6,947 bases of DNA from [Eubacterium] saphenum (GTDB lineage: Bacteria; Bacillota; Clostridia; Oscillospirales; Ruminococcaceae): assembly GCA_004555855.1 (NCBI GenBank), contig SFJQ01000080.1:1-6947 (forward strand), in the 5' to 3' direction. The stretch's first letter is position 1, and each line of letters opens with the position of its first letter. Under the pieces are notes generated by a model that worked only from the letters and a program-made list of their open reading frames with translations, ran no database searches and was not told the origin of the DNA. This document shows, one piece after another, positions 1 to 6,055 of this stretch. Made by a program: the position numbers and the translations under genes.

Positions 1-665
1 GGCGTTCCTATGCCGATGTTAACCTTTGTGAAGAACTCGCTCGAAAGCGTATCCGAGATACTTCTCGCGAGCTTTTCGAGGTCCTTGACGTCGATGTTGT
101 TCTTGACTTCCTTTACGAGAACGATATCGGTTTCGGTGATGTTGAAAACGAAATCCTTGTTCTTGTCGGGGAACAGGTTCTGGATAACGTCATAAGCGGA
201 AACGTCGTTTGACGCGATTACGCTTATGAGGAAAACAACTCGTCCGATATCGCCGTTGAAGTGCAGCTCTCTTGCCTTTAATGTAATATCACCCGGAAGA
301 ACGTTGTCGAGGATTATGTTCTTGACGAAGTTGTTTCTGTCGTACTTTTCGTCATAGTACTGCTTGATGCCGAGCAGCGAGATTGAGATAAGTCCCGCGA
401 ATTTAGCGGCAGCTTCGTCCGTGCCCTCAACAAAAACGGCATAATCGGGCTTAACGTGAACGCCAAACGGCTTGTAGGTATAACCGTCGCGTATAAACAC
501 CTCGTGCGAGTCGGAAAGCTCGATTGAGAAAAAGTCGCTTCCGCTGCCGACTTTGGTTAAATCGGAGCAAGCGATGACCGTGCCGTTTTCGTCAATCACG
601 CCGATGACTCTGTTTATCGCGTCCTTCATCTGATGAACAATTCCCTGGAAAAGCCTGTTTGACAT
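1..665 (-). CDS. CdaR/PucR-type transcriptional regulator, N-terminal part (partial, runs off the left edge)
   Basis: Reading the minus strand from ATG at 665-663 gives 221 uninterrupted codons to the window edge, starting MSNRLFQGIVHQMKDAINRV. A Shine-Dalgarno AAGAGGT lies just upstream (674-680). Residues about 1-110 resemble the sugar-diacid recognition domain (Diacid_rec) that opens CdaR-like regulators, including the stretch IGVIDENGTVIACSD. From about residue 113 (FVKNIILDNVLPGDITLKAR) to the edge the sequence resembles the degenerate GGDEF-like middle domain of PucR/CdaR proteins, ending in VNIGIG. The expected C-terminal PucR helix-turn-helix would lie beyond position 1 and cannot be seen. 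Such proteins are cytoplasmic activators or repressors that sense small carboxylates or related ligands; the ligand here is unknown. It is divergent from metG and has its own promoter. Family call fairly sure, function inferred. Confidence 0.8.
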   Translation of the reverse strand, partial: MSNRLFQGIVHQMKDAINRVIGVIDENGTVIACSDLTKVGSGSDFFSIELSDSHEVFIRDGYTYKPFGVHVKPDYAVFVEGTDEAAAKFAGLISISLLGIKQYYDEKYDRNNFVKNIILDNVLPGDITLKARELHFNGDIGRVVFLISVIASNDVSAYDVIQNLFPDKNKDFVFNITETDIVLVKEVKNNIDVKDLEKLARSISDTLSSEFFTKVNIGIGT

Positions 666-710
666 CTTGATTTACCTCTTTCTTTTTATGAACCGAAGCA
701 GTCCTTGTTT

Positions 711-755
711 AATAATGGGGTAAAATTGCACAGTTTAAACCCCTTATTTTTGTGC
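711..755 (-). promoter_or_regulatory. Possible structured 5' leader (hairpin, possible pseudoknot) of the CdaR/PucR-like gene
   Basis: On the minus strand AATAAGGGGT (748-739) can pair with ACCCCATTATT (721-711), giving ten base pairs with one bulged A and a loop of about 17 bases. The loop contains TGTGC (732-728), which is complementary to GCACA (755-751) just upstream of the stem, so an H-type pseudoknot is possible. It would sit at the extreme 5' end of the transcript from the 764-792 promoter, upstream of the ribosome binding site. It does not match a riboswitch class that I recognise. It could equally be a DNA operator with dyad symmetry. The pairing is seen; the role is inferred. Confidence 0.4.
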
Positions 756-763
756 CTATCTCT

Positions 764-792
764 ATTGTACTAAAAAACTCAAAAAAAATCAA
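764..792 (-). promoter_or_regulatory. SigA-type promoter of the CdaR/PucR-like gene
   Basis: On the minus strand the -35 box is TTGATT (792-787), followed by a 17-base spacer and the -10 box TACAAT (769-764). Transcription would begin near 757, giving a leader of about 90 bases before the ATG at 665. The spacing is ideal and each box has one or two mismatches to TTGACA/TATAAT. The spacer is T-rich. Confidence 0.7.
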
Positions 793-840
793 GTGTTTTT
801 TAGGTAAAATGTAAAATTTCCTTGTTTTTTTTGATTATTA

Positions 841-869
841 TTGAAAAAAGTGGAAAAAAGGTATATAAT
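841..869 (+). promoter_or_regulatory. SigA-type promoter of the metG operon
   Basis: The -35 box TTGAAA (841-846), a 17-base spacer and a perfect -10 box TATAAT (864-869) predict a start near 876 and a leader of about 60 bases before the metG ATG. The leader is too short for a T-box or SAM riboswitch. An 8-base inverted repeat (865-872 with 875-882) covers the -10 box and the likely start point, but it consists only of A and T. Confidence 0.8.
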
Positions 870-936
870 ATACTTATATTATTATGCCTTTTGTGCATTT
901 TACAAATTTTACCAACAAAGAAAAGGAAGAAATCCA

Positions 937-2874
937 ATGGAAAAGAAAAAGTATTATATAACCACACCGATTTATTATCCCTCGGGAAATCCCCACATCG
1001 GACACTGCTATACAACCGTTGCCTGCGACACGATTGCGCGTTTCAAGCGTATGCAGGGCTATGACGTAATGTTCCTCACGGGTACGGACGAGCACGGAAT
1101 GAAAATCGAGCAGAAGGCAAAGTCGCTCGGCGTTACCCCGAAGGAGTACGTTGACCCGATTGTCGCGAATTTTAAGAAGCTCTGGGACGTTATGGGCATA
1201 AGCCATGACCGTTTTGTCCGCACAACCGACGATTATCACGTTAAAACCGTGCAGACGATTTTCAAGAAACTCTACGACAAGGGCTATATCTACAAGGGCG
1301 AGTACACCGGAAAATACTGCACGCCCTGCGAGAGCTTCTGGACGGAGAGCCAGCTCGATGAAAACGGCTGCTGTCCCGACTGCCACAGACCGGTTATCGA
1401 CGCGCACGAGGAGGCGTACTTCCTCAAGGTTTCGGATTTCGCGGATAAAATCGAGAAATTCCTCACCGAAACCGATTATCTGCGCCCGAAATCCCGCGTG
1501 AACGAAATGGTGAACAACTTCATCAAGCCGGGACTTGAGGATTTGTGCGTTTCGAGAACCTCTTTCACCTGGGGTATTCCCGTAACCTTTGACGAAAAGC
1601 ACGTTGTTTACGTCTGGGTTGACGCGCTCGCGAACTATATCAGCGCGCTCGGCTATGAAAACGACGCTTATGACGATTTCGACAAATTCTGGCCCGCGGA
1701 TATGCACATGACGGCAAAGGAAATCGTGCGTTTCCACTCGATTGTGTGGATAATCATACTGATGATGCTGGATTTGCCGCTGCCGAAGATGCTTTACGGT
1801 CACGGCTGGATTAACTTCAACGGGCAGAAGATGTCCAAGTCCATCGGCAATGTAATCGACCCGTTTGTTCTCGCCGAGAGATACGGCTCGGACGCTGTTC
1901 GCTATCAGATTATGCGTGATATGCCGTATGGCTCGGACTCGAATTTCTCGAATGAGATTATGATTACGCGCATAAATTCCGATTTGGCGAATGATTTCGG
2001 CAACCTTGTTTCAAGAACGGTTGCTATGGCGGACAAATATTTCGGCGCAACGCTCCCCGAGGACCGCGAAGCCAACGCTCTTGACGATGAGCTGATTAAT
2101 ATGGCGAAAGCGCTTTGTGAAACCGTTTCGCCGATGATTGAAGAAGCGAAGCTGTCAAACGCGCTCGAGGAGATTTTCAAGGTTGTTTCACGCGCGAACA
2201 AGTATATCGATGAAACCGAGCCGTGGGTTCTCGGAAAAGACGAGAGCAAAAAAGCGCGCCTTGCGACTGTTTTGTACAATCTTCTGGAAACAATCAGAAT
2301 TTGTTCGGGACTTTTGTCACCGTTTATGCCGAAAACAATGCCGAAGGTTTGGGAGCAAATCGGCGCAAAACCCGAGGACGTTGAATATAATACACTGGGC
2401 ACTTTCGGAAAACTCCCCGCGAACGTTACCGTTCACAAGGGCGAGGTTTTGTTCCCGAGAATTGATATCGAAAAGGAAATCGATGAGCTGAACGCGCTGC
2501 TTACGCCCGAAAAGCCTATCCGCGAGGACGAGGATTTGGATAAGGCGGGAATTATCGGTATCGAGCAGTTCTCGCAGATTAAGCTGAGAACGGGCGAAAT
2601 TATCGCTTGCGAGAAGATACCGAAAGCGAAAAAGCTGCTCAAGCTCACGGTTGACGACGGCAGACACGGCAGACAGATTGTTTCGGGTATCGCGAAGTGG
2701 TACACGCCCGAGGAGCTTGTTGGCAAGAAGATTGTTTTCGTGGCAAATCTTTCGCCCGCGAAGCTCTGCGGCGAGCTGTCCGAGGGTATGATTCTCGCGG
2801 CGGACTGCGGAAACGACGATGTAAAGGTGCTGTTTATGGACAAGGACATTCCGAACGGCAGCCCGATTGGATAA
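937..2874 (+). CDS. metG: Methionyl-tRNA synthetase
   Basis: This class I aminoacyl-tRNA synthetase joins methionine to tRNA-Met in the cytoplasm, using ATP. The 645 residues show HIGH at 20-23 (in PHIGH), TGTDEHG at 48-54, one zinc knuckle with CxxC at 128-131 and 146-149, and KMSKS at 298-302. The anticodon-binding helical domain follows. A C-terminal OB-fold tRNA-binding domain spans about 540-645 (KLRTGEI near 549, then LSEGMILAA), as in Bacillus MetRS of about 660 residues. The start at 937 is chosen because AAGGA lies at 923-927 and homology begins there. The frame stays open back to TTG 841, but that codon is inside the -35 box. The usually conserved VGK(D/E)I motif reads TAKEI here, with Ala260. 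It is the first gene of the operon. Confidence 0.97.
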   Translation: MEKKKYYITTPIYYPSGNPHIGHCYTTVACDTIARFKRMQGYDVMFLTGTDEHGMKIEQKAKSLGVTPKEYVDPIVANFKKLWDVMGISHDRFVRTTDDYHVKTVQTIFKKLYDKGYIYKGEYTGKYCTPCESFWTESQLDENGCCPDCHRPVIDAHEEAYFLKVSDFADKIEKFLTETDYLRPKSRVNEMVNNFIKPGLEDLCVSRTSFTWGIPVTFDEKHVVYVWVDALANYISALGYENDAYDDFDKFWPADMHMTAKEIVRFHSIVWIIILMMLDLPLPKMLYGHGWINFNGQKMSKSIGNVIDPFVLAERYGSDAVRYQIMRDMPYGSDSNFSNEIMITRINSDLANDFGNLVSRTVAMADKYFGATLPEDREANALDDELINMAKALCETVSPMIEEAKLSNALEEIFKVVSRANKYIDETEPWVLGKDESKKARLATVLYNLLETIRICSGLLSPFMPKTMPKVWEQIGAKPEDVEYNTLGTFGKLPANVTVHKGEVLFPRIDIEKEIDELNALLTPEKPIREDEDLDKAGIIGIEQFSQIKLRTGEIIACEKIPKAKKLLKLTVDDGRHGRQIVSGIAKWYTPEELVGKKIVFVANLSPAKLCGELSEGMILAADCGNDDVKVLFMDKDIPNGSPIG

Positions 2875-2917
2875 AACACGTCTTTAACTCTCAGGGAAGG
2901 GAGGTCGGCAGTAATAT

Positions 2918-3568
2918 ATGGATATATCAAGAATGGCGGACATACCTGCGGTCAATCAGACGAACCTTACCAAAACGTCCGAGCACCGCACGGAGATGAA
3001 AAGCACAACGCTCACAACCGAGCACACCGACAGCTTTGTGAAAAGTCAGGCTGCGTTCACGCCCGCTTACACGAAACGTTCCGCGCAGAAGCAAAGCTCC
3101 GACAACAACCTCACGCAAAAGGAAAATGCGGGCGAGAAGGAGCTGGAGCGGATTGCCGAGAGCGAGAAAAAAGCGCCCGAGGAGCTGCTTACAAAGGGAG
3201 TCAGTCACATAATCCGCGCGATGTTCGTGAAGCAGGGCGAGGTTTTGTCGGGGAATGTTCCGAGCGTCGGCGCGAAGATGTACGCGGAGGAGCTTTTGTC
3301 GCAGCTGCGGCAGATGTACGGAAACTCGGCTGCCGAGGAAAATTCCCCCGAATACTGGCAGCCCGATGAAACGGCTTCGCGGCTGATGATGTTTTTCGAC
3401 TGCGTGAACATCGAGAGCGAAAATAAGACAAATCTGCTGGAGCGTTCATTCACGAGCGCGTTCAACGACACGGAAAAGCTGTTTGGCGGGCGCGGGCGCT
3501 TGCCGCTTGAAAGCTATGAAACCAAGCAGCTTGTTATGGATAATTATTTTAATGGGATTGGGAAATAA
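2918..3568 (+). CDS. Unrecognised 216-residue protein with a DUF5610-like C-terminus
   Basis: Residues 1-85 are rich in Thr, Ser, Lys, Glu and Gln and look disordered. From about 86 to 142 there are predicted amphipathic helices (LLTKGVSHIIRAMF, MYAEELLSQLRQMYG). The C-terminus has YWQPDETASRLMMFF (146-160), then FGGRGRLPLESYET (189-202) and a last helix. This order, an ETAxRI-type helix followed by a GF/AFxxxxxxFGG-LPxxSxxT pattern, resembles my recollection of the DUF5610 domain, whose function is unknown; the match is by eye only. No signal peptide or membrane segment is seen, so it is probably cytoplasmic. It lies 43 bases after metG with no terminator between. GGAGG at 2900-2904 is 13 bases from the ATG, rather far. 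Met6 at 2933 is an alternative start but lacks a clear site. Confidence 0.75.
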   Translation: MDISRMADIPAVNQTNLTKTSEHRTEMKSTTLTTEHTDSFVKSQAAFTPAYTKRSAQKQSSDNNLTQKENAGEKELERIAESEKKAPEELLTKGVSHIIRAMFVKQGEVLSGNVPSVGAKMYAEELLSQLRQMYGNSAAEENSPEYWQPDETASRLMMFFDCVNIESENKTNLLERSFTSAFNDTEKLFGGRGRLPLESYETKQLVMDNYFNGIGK

Positions 3569-3573
3569 GAAAA

Positions 3574-3885
3574 ATGTTTTGTGTGGGTTCAAAGATAATT
3601 TTTGACGACGGCAGAGTTGCGATTGCGCGAAACGGCGCGGATATCGTGAGAATTTTGTCGATGAATGCGAATATCACGTTGATTGAGTGCAAGGCGGATT
3701 CGTTCGCGCTGAACGTGGCTTTTTCGGGCGGAGCGGCAAGCGAAATCAGCTGGAAAAACTCGGATTTGGGCGAAAAATTCGTGCTGAAGTCCGATGGATT
3801 AACGCTTGACGACGTGACAAAAATCGCGGTTTGCTTTATGGACACGGGCGAAAAATCTCCCGATTACGCGTGGGAAAAAGGATAA
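3574..3885 (+). CDS. Unrecognised 103-residue protein
   Basis: I do not recognise this family. The sequence alternates short hydrophobic stretches with turns (KIIFDDGRVAIAR, ITLIECKADSFALNVAFSGG, TKIAVCFMDTGE), which suggests a small beta-rich soluble domain. There is no signal peptide, membrane helix or metal-ligand pattern; the cysteines at 3, 39 and 87 are not arranged as a motif. It begins 5 bases after the previous gene with only a weak GGGA (3560-3563) as ribosome binding site, so it is probably translated by coupling. It ends 2 bases before the tatD ATG. The base composition matches its neighbours. The tight packing on both sides and clean reading frame support a real gene, perhaps working with the preceding one. 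Confidence 0.7.
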   Translation: MFCVGSKIIFDDGRVAIARNGADIVRILSMNANITLIECKADSFALNVAFSGGAASEISWKNSDLGEKFVLKSDGLTLDDVTKIAVCFMDTGEKSPDYAWEKG

Positions 3886-3887
3886 AT

Positions 3888-4652
3888 ATGGGAATTTTTG
3901 ACACGCACGCGCATTATCTGAAGCACGATTTTGGCGATGAGCTGGAGAACATTCTCGGGGAATTGCCGAAGAAAAATGTCGAGCGGGTGCTGGCTATCGG
4001 CTGCGGATTGGACGAATTTGAGGAAACGGCGGCGCTGATTAGCCGATATGATTATATATACGGCGCGCTCGGCGTTCACCCCGAATATGTTGACGATTTG
4101 CCCGAAAACTGGTCAGAAACGCTGGAAATTGCTCTCAAAGCGAAAAAAGTTGTGGCTTTAGGGGAGTTTGGGCTGGACTATCATTACGGCAGCGACAATA
4201 AACCGAAGCAGCGCGAGGTGTTCGCGAAGCAGCTTGAGCTTGCGAAAAGGCTGGATTTGCCCGTGATAATTCACTCTCGGGACGCCTGCGAGGACACGAT
4301 GGAGATTTTGCGGGAGTACAAGCCGCGCGGCGTTATGCACTGCTTTTCGTACAGCGCGGAGATTGCAAAAGAGGTCGTGAAGCTCGGAATGTACGTTGGT
4401 TTCACGGGCGTGCTTACGTTCAAAAACGCGAAAAAAGCGATTGCCGCTTGCGATGCCGTTCCGATTGAGCGGCTTTTGCTTGAAACCGACTGCCCGTATA
4501 TGGCGCCCGAGCCGTTTCGCGGAAAGCGCTGCGACAGCTCGATGATTGCGTTTACGGCGGCGAAAATGGCTGAGATTAAAGGCGTTTCGGCTGAGGAAAT
4601 GATTGAGATTGCCAACAAAAACGGCAGGAGGCTGTTTTTCGGTGAAGAATGA
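3888..4652 (+). CDS. tatD: TatD-family metal-dependent hydrolase (putative DNase/deacylase)
   Basis: TatD proteins are cytoplasmic amidohydrolase-fold TIM barrels. Members have been shown to act as 3'-5' exonucleases or D-aminoacyl-tRNA deacylase-like enzymes; which one applies here is unknown. The 254 residues carry all expected metal ligands: HxH at His7 and His9 (DTHAH), Glu93 in GEFGLDYH, His129 in IIHSRDA, His151 in GVMHCFS and Asp201 in LLETDCPY. Length is normal for the family. The start at 3888 follows AAAAGGA at 3876-3882 with 5-base spacing. An upstream in-frame ATG at 3831 would overlap the previous gene and adds non-homologous residues. In many Firmicutes tatD directly follows metG (metS-yabD in Bacillus); here two small genes separate them. 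Confidence 0.94.
   Translation: MGIFDTHAHYLKHDFGDELENILGELPKKNVERVLAIGCGLDEFEETAALISRYDYIYGALGVHPEYVDDLPENWSETLEIALKAKKVVALGEFGLDYHYGSDNKPKQREVFAKQLELAKRLDLPVIIHSRDACEDTMEILREYKPRGVMHCFSYSAEIAKEVVKLGMYVGFTGVLTFKNAKKAIAACDAVPIERLLLETDCPYMAPEPFRGKRCDSSMIAFTAAKMAEIKGVSAEEMIEIANKNGRRLFFGEE
4626..4631 (+). promoter_or_regulatory. Ribosome binding site AGGAGG inside the tatD 3' end
   Basis: A full AGGAGG lies 10 bases upstream of GTG 4642 while also coding Gly-Arg-Arg in TatD. It decides the start of the next gene: the in-frame ATG at 4603 has no comparable site, and the residues between 4603 and 4642 do not fit the GNAT fold. Confidence 0.75.
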
Positions 4653-5094
4653 AATTTCTGTAAGAATAGCACGGGAAAGCGATTTGCCGGCGGTTTTGAC
4701 GATAAGAATGGAAATGCTTTCCGATGTAAACAAGGGCAAGAGCTTTGACGAGGAGTTTCGCGAGCGCACGCGCGATTATTTCACAAACGGCGTTCAAACC
4801 ACGGCGCTTGCTTTTGACGGCGAAAACGCGGTCGGCTGCGCGACAATCTGCTATGTGAGAGTGATGCCGACTTTCTCTCACCCGACGGGAAACCGCGCGC
4901 ATATTATGAATGTTTACGTTAATGCGGAGTATCGCAGGCGGGGAATTGCGCGGGAAATGATGAAAATGCTGCTTGATGAAGCGAAATCGCGCGGGGTTAC
5001 GCAGATAACTCTTGACGCTACCGAAAGCGGCAGACCACTTTATCAGGCACTTGGATTTAGCGGCTCCGAGGAGTTTATGGAGCTTATTTTTTAA
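4642..5094 (+). CDS. GNAT-family N-acetyltransferase
   Basis: GNAT enzymes transfer an acetyl group from acetyl-CoA to an amine of a small molecule or protein. From the GTG start the protein has 150 residues, the usual size for a single GNAT domain. ISVRIARESDLPAV (5-18) is the N-terminal strand and helix. MNVYVNAEYRRRGIA (89-103) is motif A, with the RxxGxA pyrophosphate-binding loop at 98-103. LYQALGF (133-139) is motif B. The substrate cannot be told from the sequence. The gene overlaps tatD by 11 bases and ends 10 bases before the next ATG, so it is in the same operon. RimI is unlikely because its signature residues are not evident. Confidence 0.9.
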   Translation: MKNEISVRIARESDLPAVLTIRMEMLSDVNKGKSFDEEFRERTRDYFTNGVQTTALAFDGENAVGCATICYVRVMPTFSHPTGNRAHIMNVYVNAEYRRRGIAREMMKMLLDEAKSRGVTQITLDATESGRPLYQALGFSGSEEFMELIF

Positions 5095-5104
5095 CGGAGG
5101 ATTT

Positions 5105-6055
5105 ATGGACGACGGCTCTCGAAGTACGGGAAACATAGGGGACGAAAAGGAACACAAGGCGGCGAAAGTTTTGCTGAAGCCGCTTTGCTGGCTGAATAAG
5201 AAGACCACGGGCTTTTTGAAGCGCGCGCTCGGCGCGAATTATGCCGATGTGACCGAGGACGAGGTTCTGGACTTGGTTGACGCGCTTGCAAAGGACGAGG
5301 AAGAGGGCGGAATTGAAGAGGATTCCGCGCAGATGATAAGCAACGTGTTCGAGTTCGCGGGGCTTACTGCGGGCGATGTTATGACGCATCGAACGAGCAT
5401 TGTCGGCGTTGACATCAACACGATTACGCTCGACGATTTGATTTATCTCGCGCTGGATATGGGTTTTTCGCGCATTCCCGTCTACGAGGACAGCGTTGAC
5501 AAAATCATCGGCATAATCATCGTCAAGGACTTGCTCTGCCTTATCGGAAAGCCCGATTTGAGCGATTTCAACACGCGCGATTTTGTGCGCGATGTGAGCT
5601 TTATACCTGAGGCTTGCTCCTGCTCGGACACCTTCAAAACGCTGACGAAGATGAAAGCGGGAATGGCAGTTGTTGTCGATGAATACGGCGGAACTGCGGG
5701 AATTGTCACGCTTGAGGACATTATCGAGGCGGTTATGGGCAACATTCAGGACGAGTACGACGACGAGAAAGCCGAGATAACCCGCATTGACGAGAATACC
5801 TACGATGTGCTCGGCGACGCAGACCCCGATGATGTGTTTGCGCTGTTTGGGGTAACGCTCCCCGAGGACCACGAATATGAAACGATTGCGGGCTTTGTGA
5901 CGGACAAGCTCGGCTATATACCCGAGGGCGCGGACATTATGCCGCCTGCGGTGGAGTACGAGGGCGTGAAGCTGGTTGTAACGATGGTTGAGGACAGAAA
6001 CATTCTGAAAATCCGCGCAACAAAGCTCCCGCAGAGTGAAAAAGAGGAAGAATGA
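5105..6055 (+). CDS. CBS-domain/CorC-HlyC-like protein lacking the DUF21 membrane domain
   Basis: The 316 residues match the cytosolic half of HlyC/CorC proteins. A linker helix region (about 24-90, with VTEDEVLDLVDA at 49-60) leads to a CBS pair. CBS1 starts at GDVMTHRTSIV (90-100), with the common MTPR reading MTHR. CBS2 spans about 156-212 and ends in YGGTAGIVTLEDIIEAV (194-210). The C-terminal CorC_HlyC domain covers about 228-306 (EYETIAGFV, LGYIPEGA). CBS pairs bind adenine nucleotides; full-length relatives are linked to magnesium or cobalt efflux. No transmembrane helix is present. The protein begins almost exactly where the four-helix DUF21 domain ends in relatives of about 430 residues, so it is organised like the soluble E. 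coli CorC/YbeX. GGAGG at 5096-5100 supports the 5105 start over ATG 5012, which lies inside the GNAT gene. It overlaps nth by ATGA. Confidence 0.9.
   Translation: MDDGSRSTGNIGDEKEHKAAKVLLKPLCWLNKKTTGFLKRALGANYADVTEDEVLDLVDALAKDEEEGGIEEDSAQMISNVFEFAGLTAGDVMTHRTSIVGVDINTITLDDLIYLALDMGFSRIPVYEDSVDKIIGIIIVKDLLCLIGKPDLSDFNTRDFVRDVSFIPEACSCSDTFKTLTKMKAGMAVVVDEYGGTAGIVTLEDIIEAVMGNIQDEYDDEKAEITRIDENTYDVLGDADPDDVFALFGVTLPEDHEYETIAGFVTDKLGYIPEGADIMPPAVEYEGVKLVVTMVEDRNILKIRATKLPQSEKEEE

Larger units (their letters stand above)
720..912. repeat. Five copies of the heptamer GTAAAAT in the divergent control region
   Basis: GTAAAAT occurs on the plus strand at 720-726 and as a perfect tandem pair at 804-810 and 811-817. 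Its reverse complement ATTTTAC occurs at 897-903 and 906-912. Four of the five copies form two close pairs facing each other across the metG promoter. The outer copies of both pairs and the 720 copy read GGTAAAAT. The 720 copy and the minus-strand copy at 903-897 are each followed by GCACA (GTAAAATTGCACA and GTAAAATGCACA). This looks like a set of transcription-factor sites, but the region is AT-rich and no factor is identified. Confidence 0.45.

Noticed and set aside
865..882. Perfect 8-base inverted repeat across the -10 box
   Set aside because: It is made only of A and T and includes the TATAAT box; chance is likely, so it is not listed as an operator.
890..906. Small hairpin TTTGT/ACAAA in the metG leader
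   Set aside because: Five weak A-T-rich pairs with a 7-base loop; too unstable to claim a function.
841..936. Upstream extension of metG from TTG 841
   Set aside because: The TTG is the -35 box of the promoter and the extension precedes the likely transcription start; ATG 937 has a proper ribosome binding site.
666..936. T-box, SAM riboswitch or other known leader upstream of metG
   Set aside because: No conserved T-box sequence or multi-helix junction was seen and the leader from the predicted promoter is too short.
874..1803. Long minus-strand open frame (309 codons) opposite metG
   Set aside because: It lies antisense to an unmistakable MetRS, has no recognisable domain, and is explained by codon bias of the coding strand.
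2433..2930. Minus-strand open frame (165 codons) opposite the metG end
   Set aside because: Antisense to the conserved tRNA-binding domain, Ser/Phe-rich low-complexity translation and no homology seen.
3831..3887. Earlier tatD start at ATG 3831
   Set aside because: It overlaps the preceding gene and adds 19 residues before the conserved FDTHAH start; ATG 3888 has a good ribosome binding site.
5012..5104. Earlier start of the CBS-domain gene at ATG 5012
   Set aside because: It falls inside the GNAT gene; GGAGG directly before ATG 5105 is decisive.
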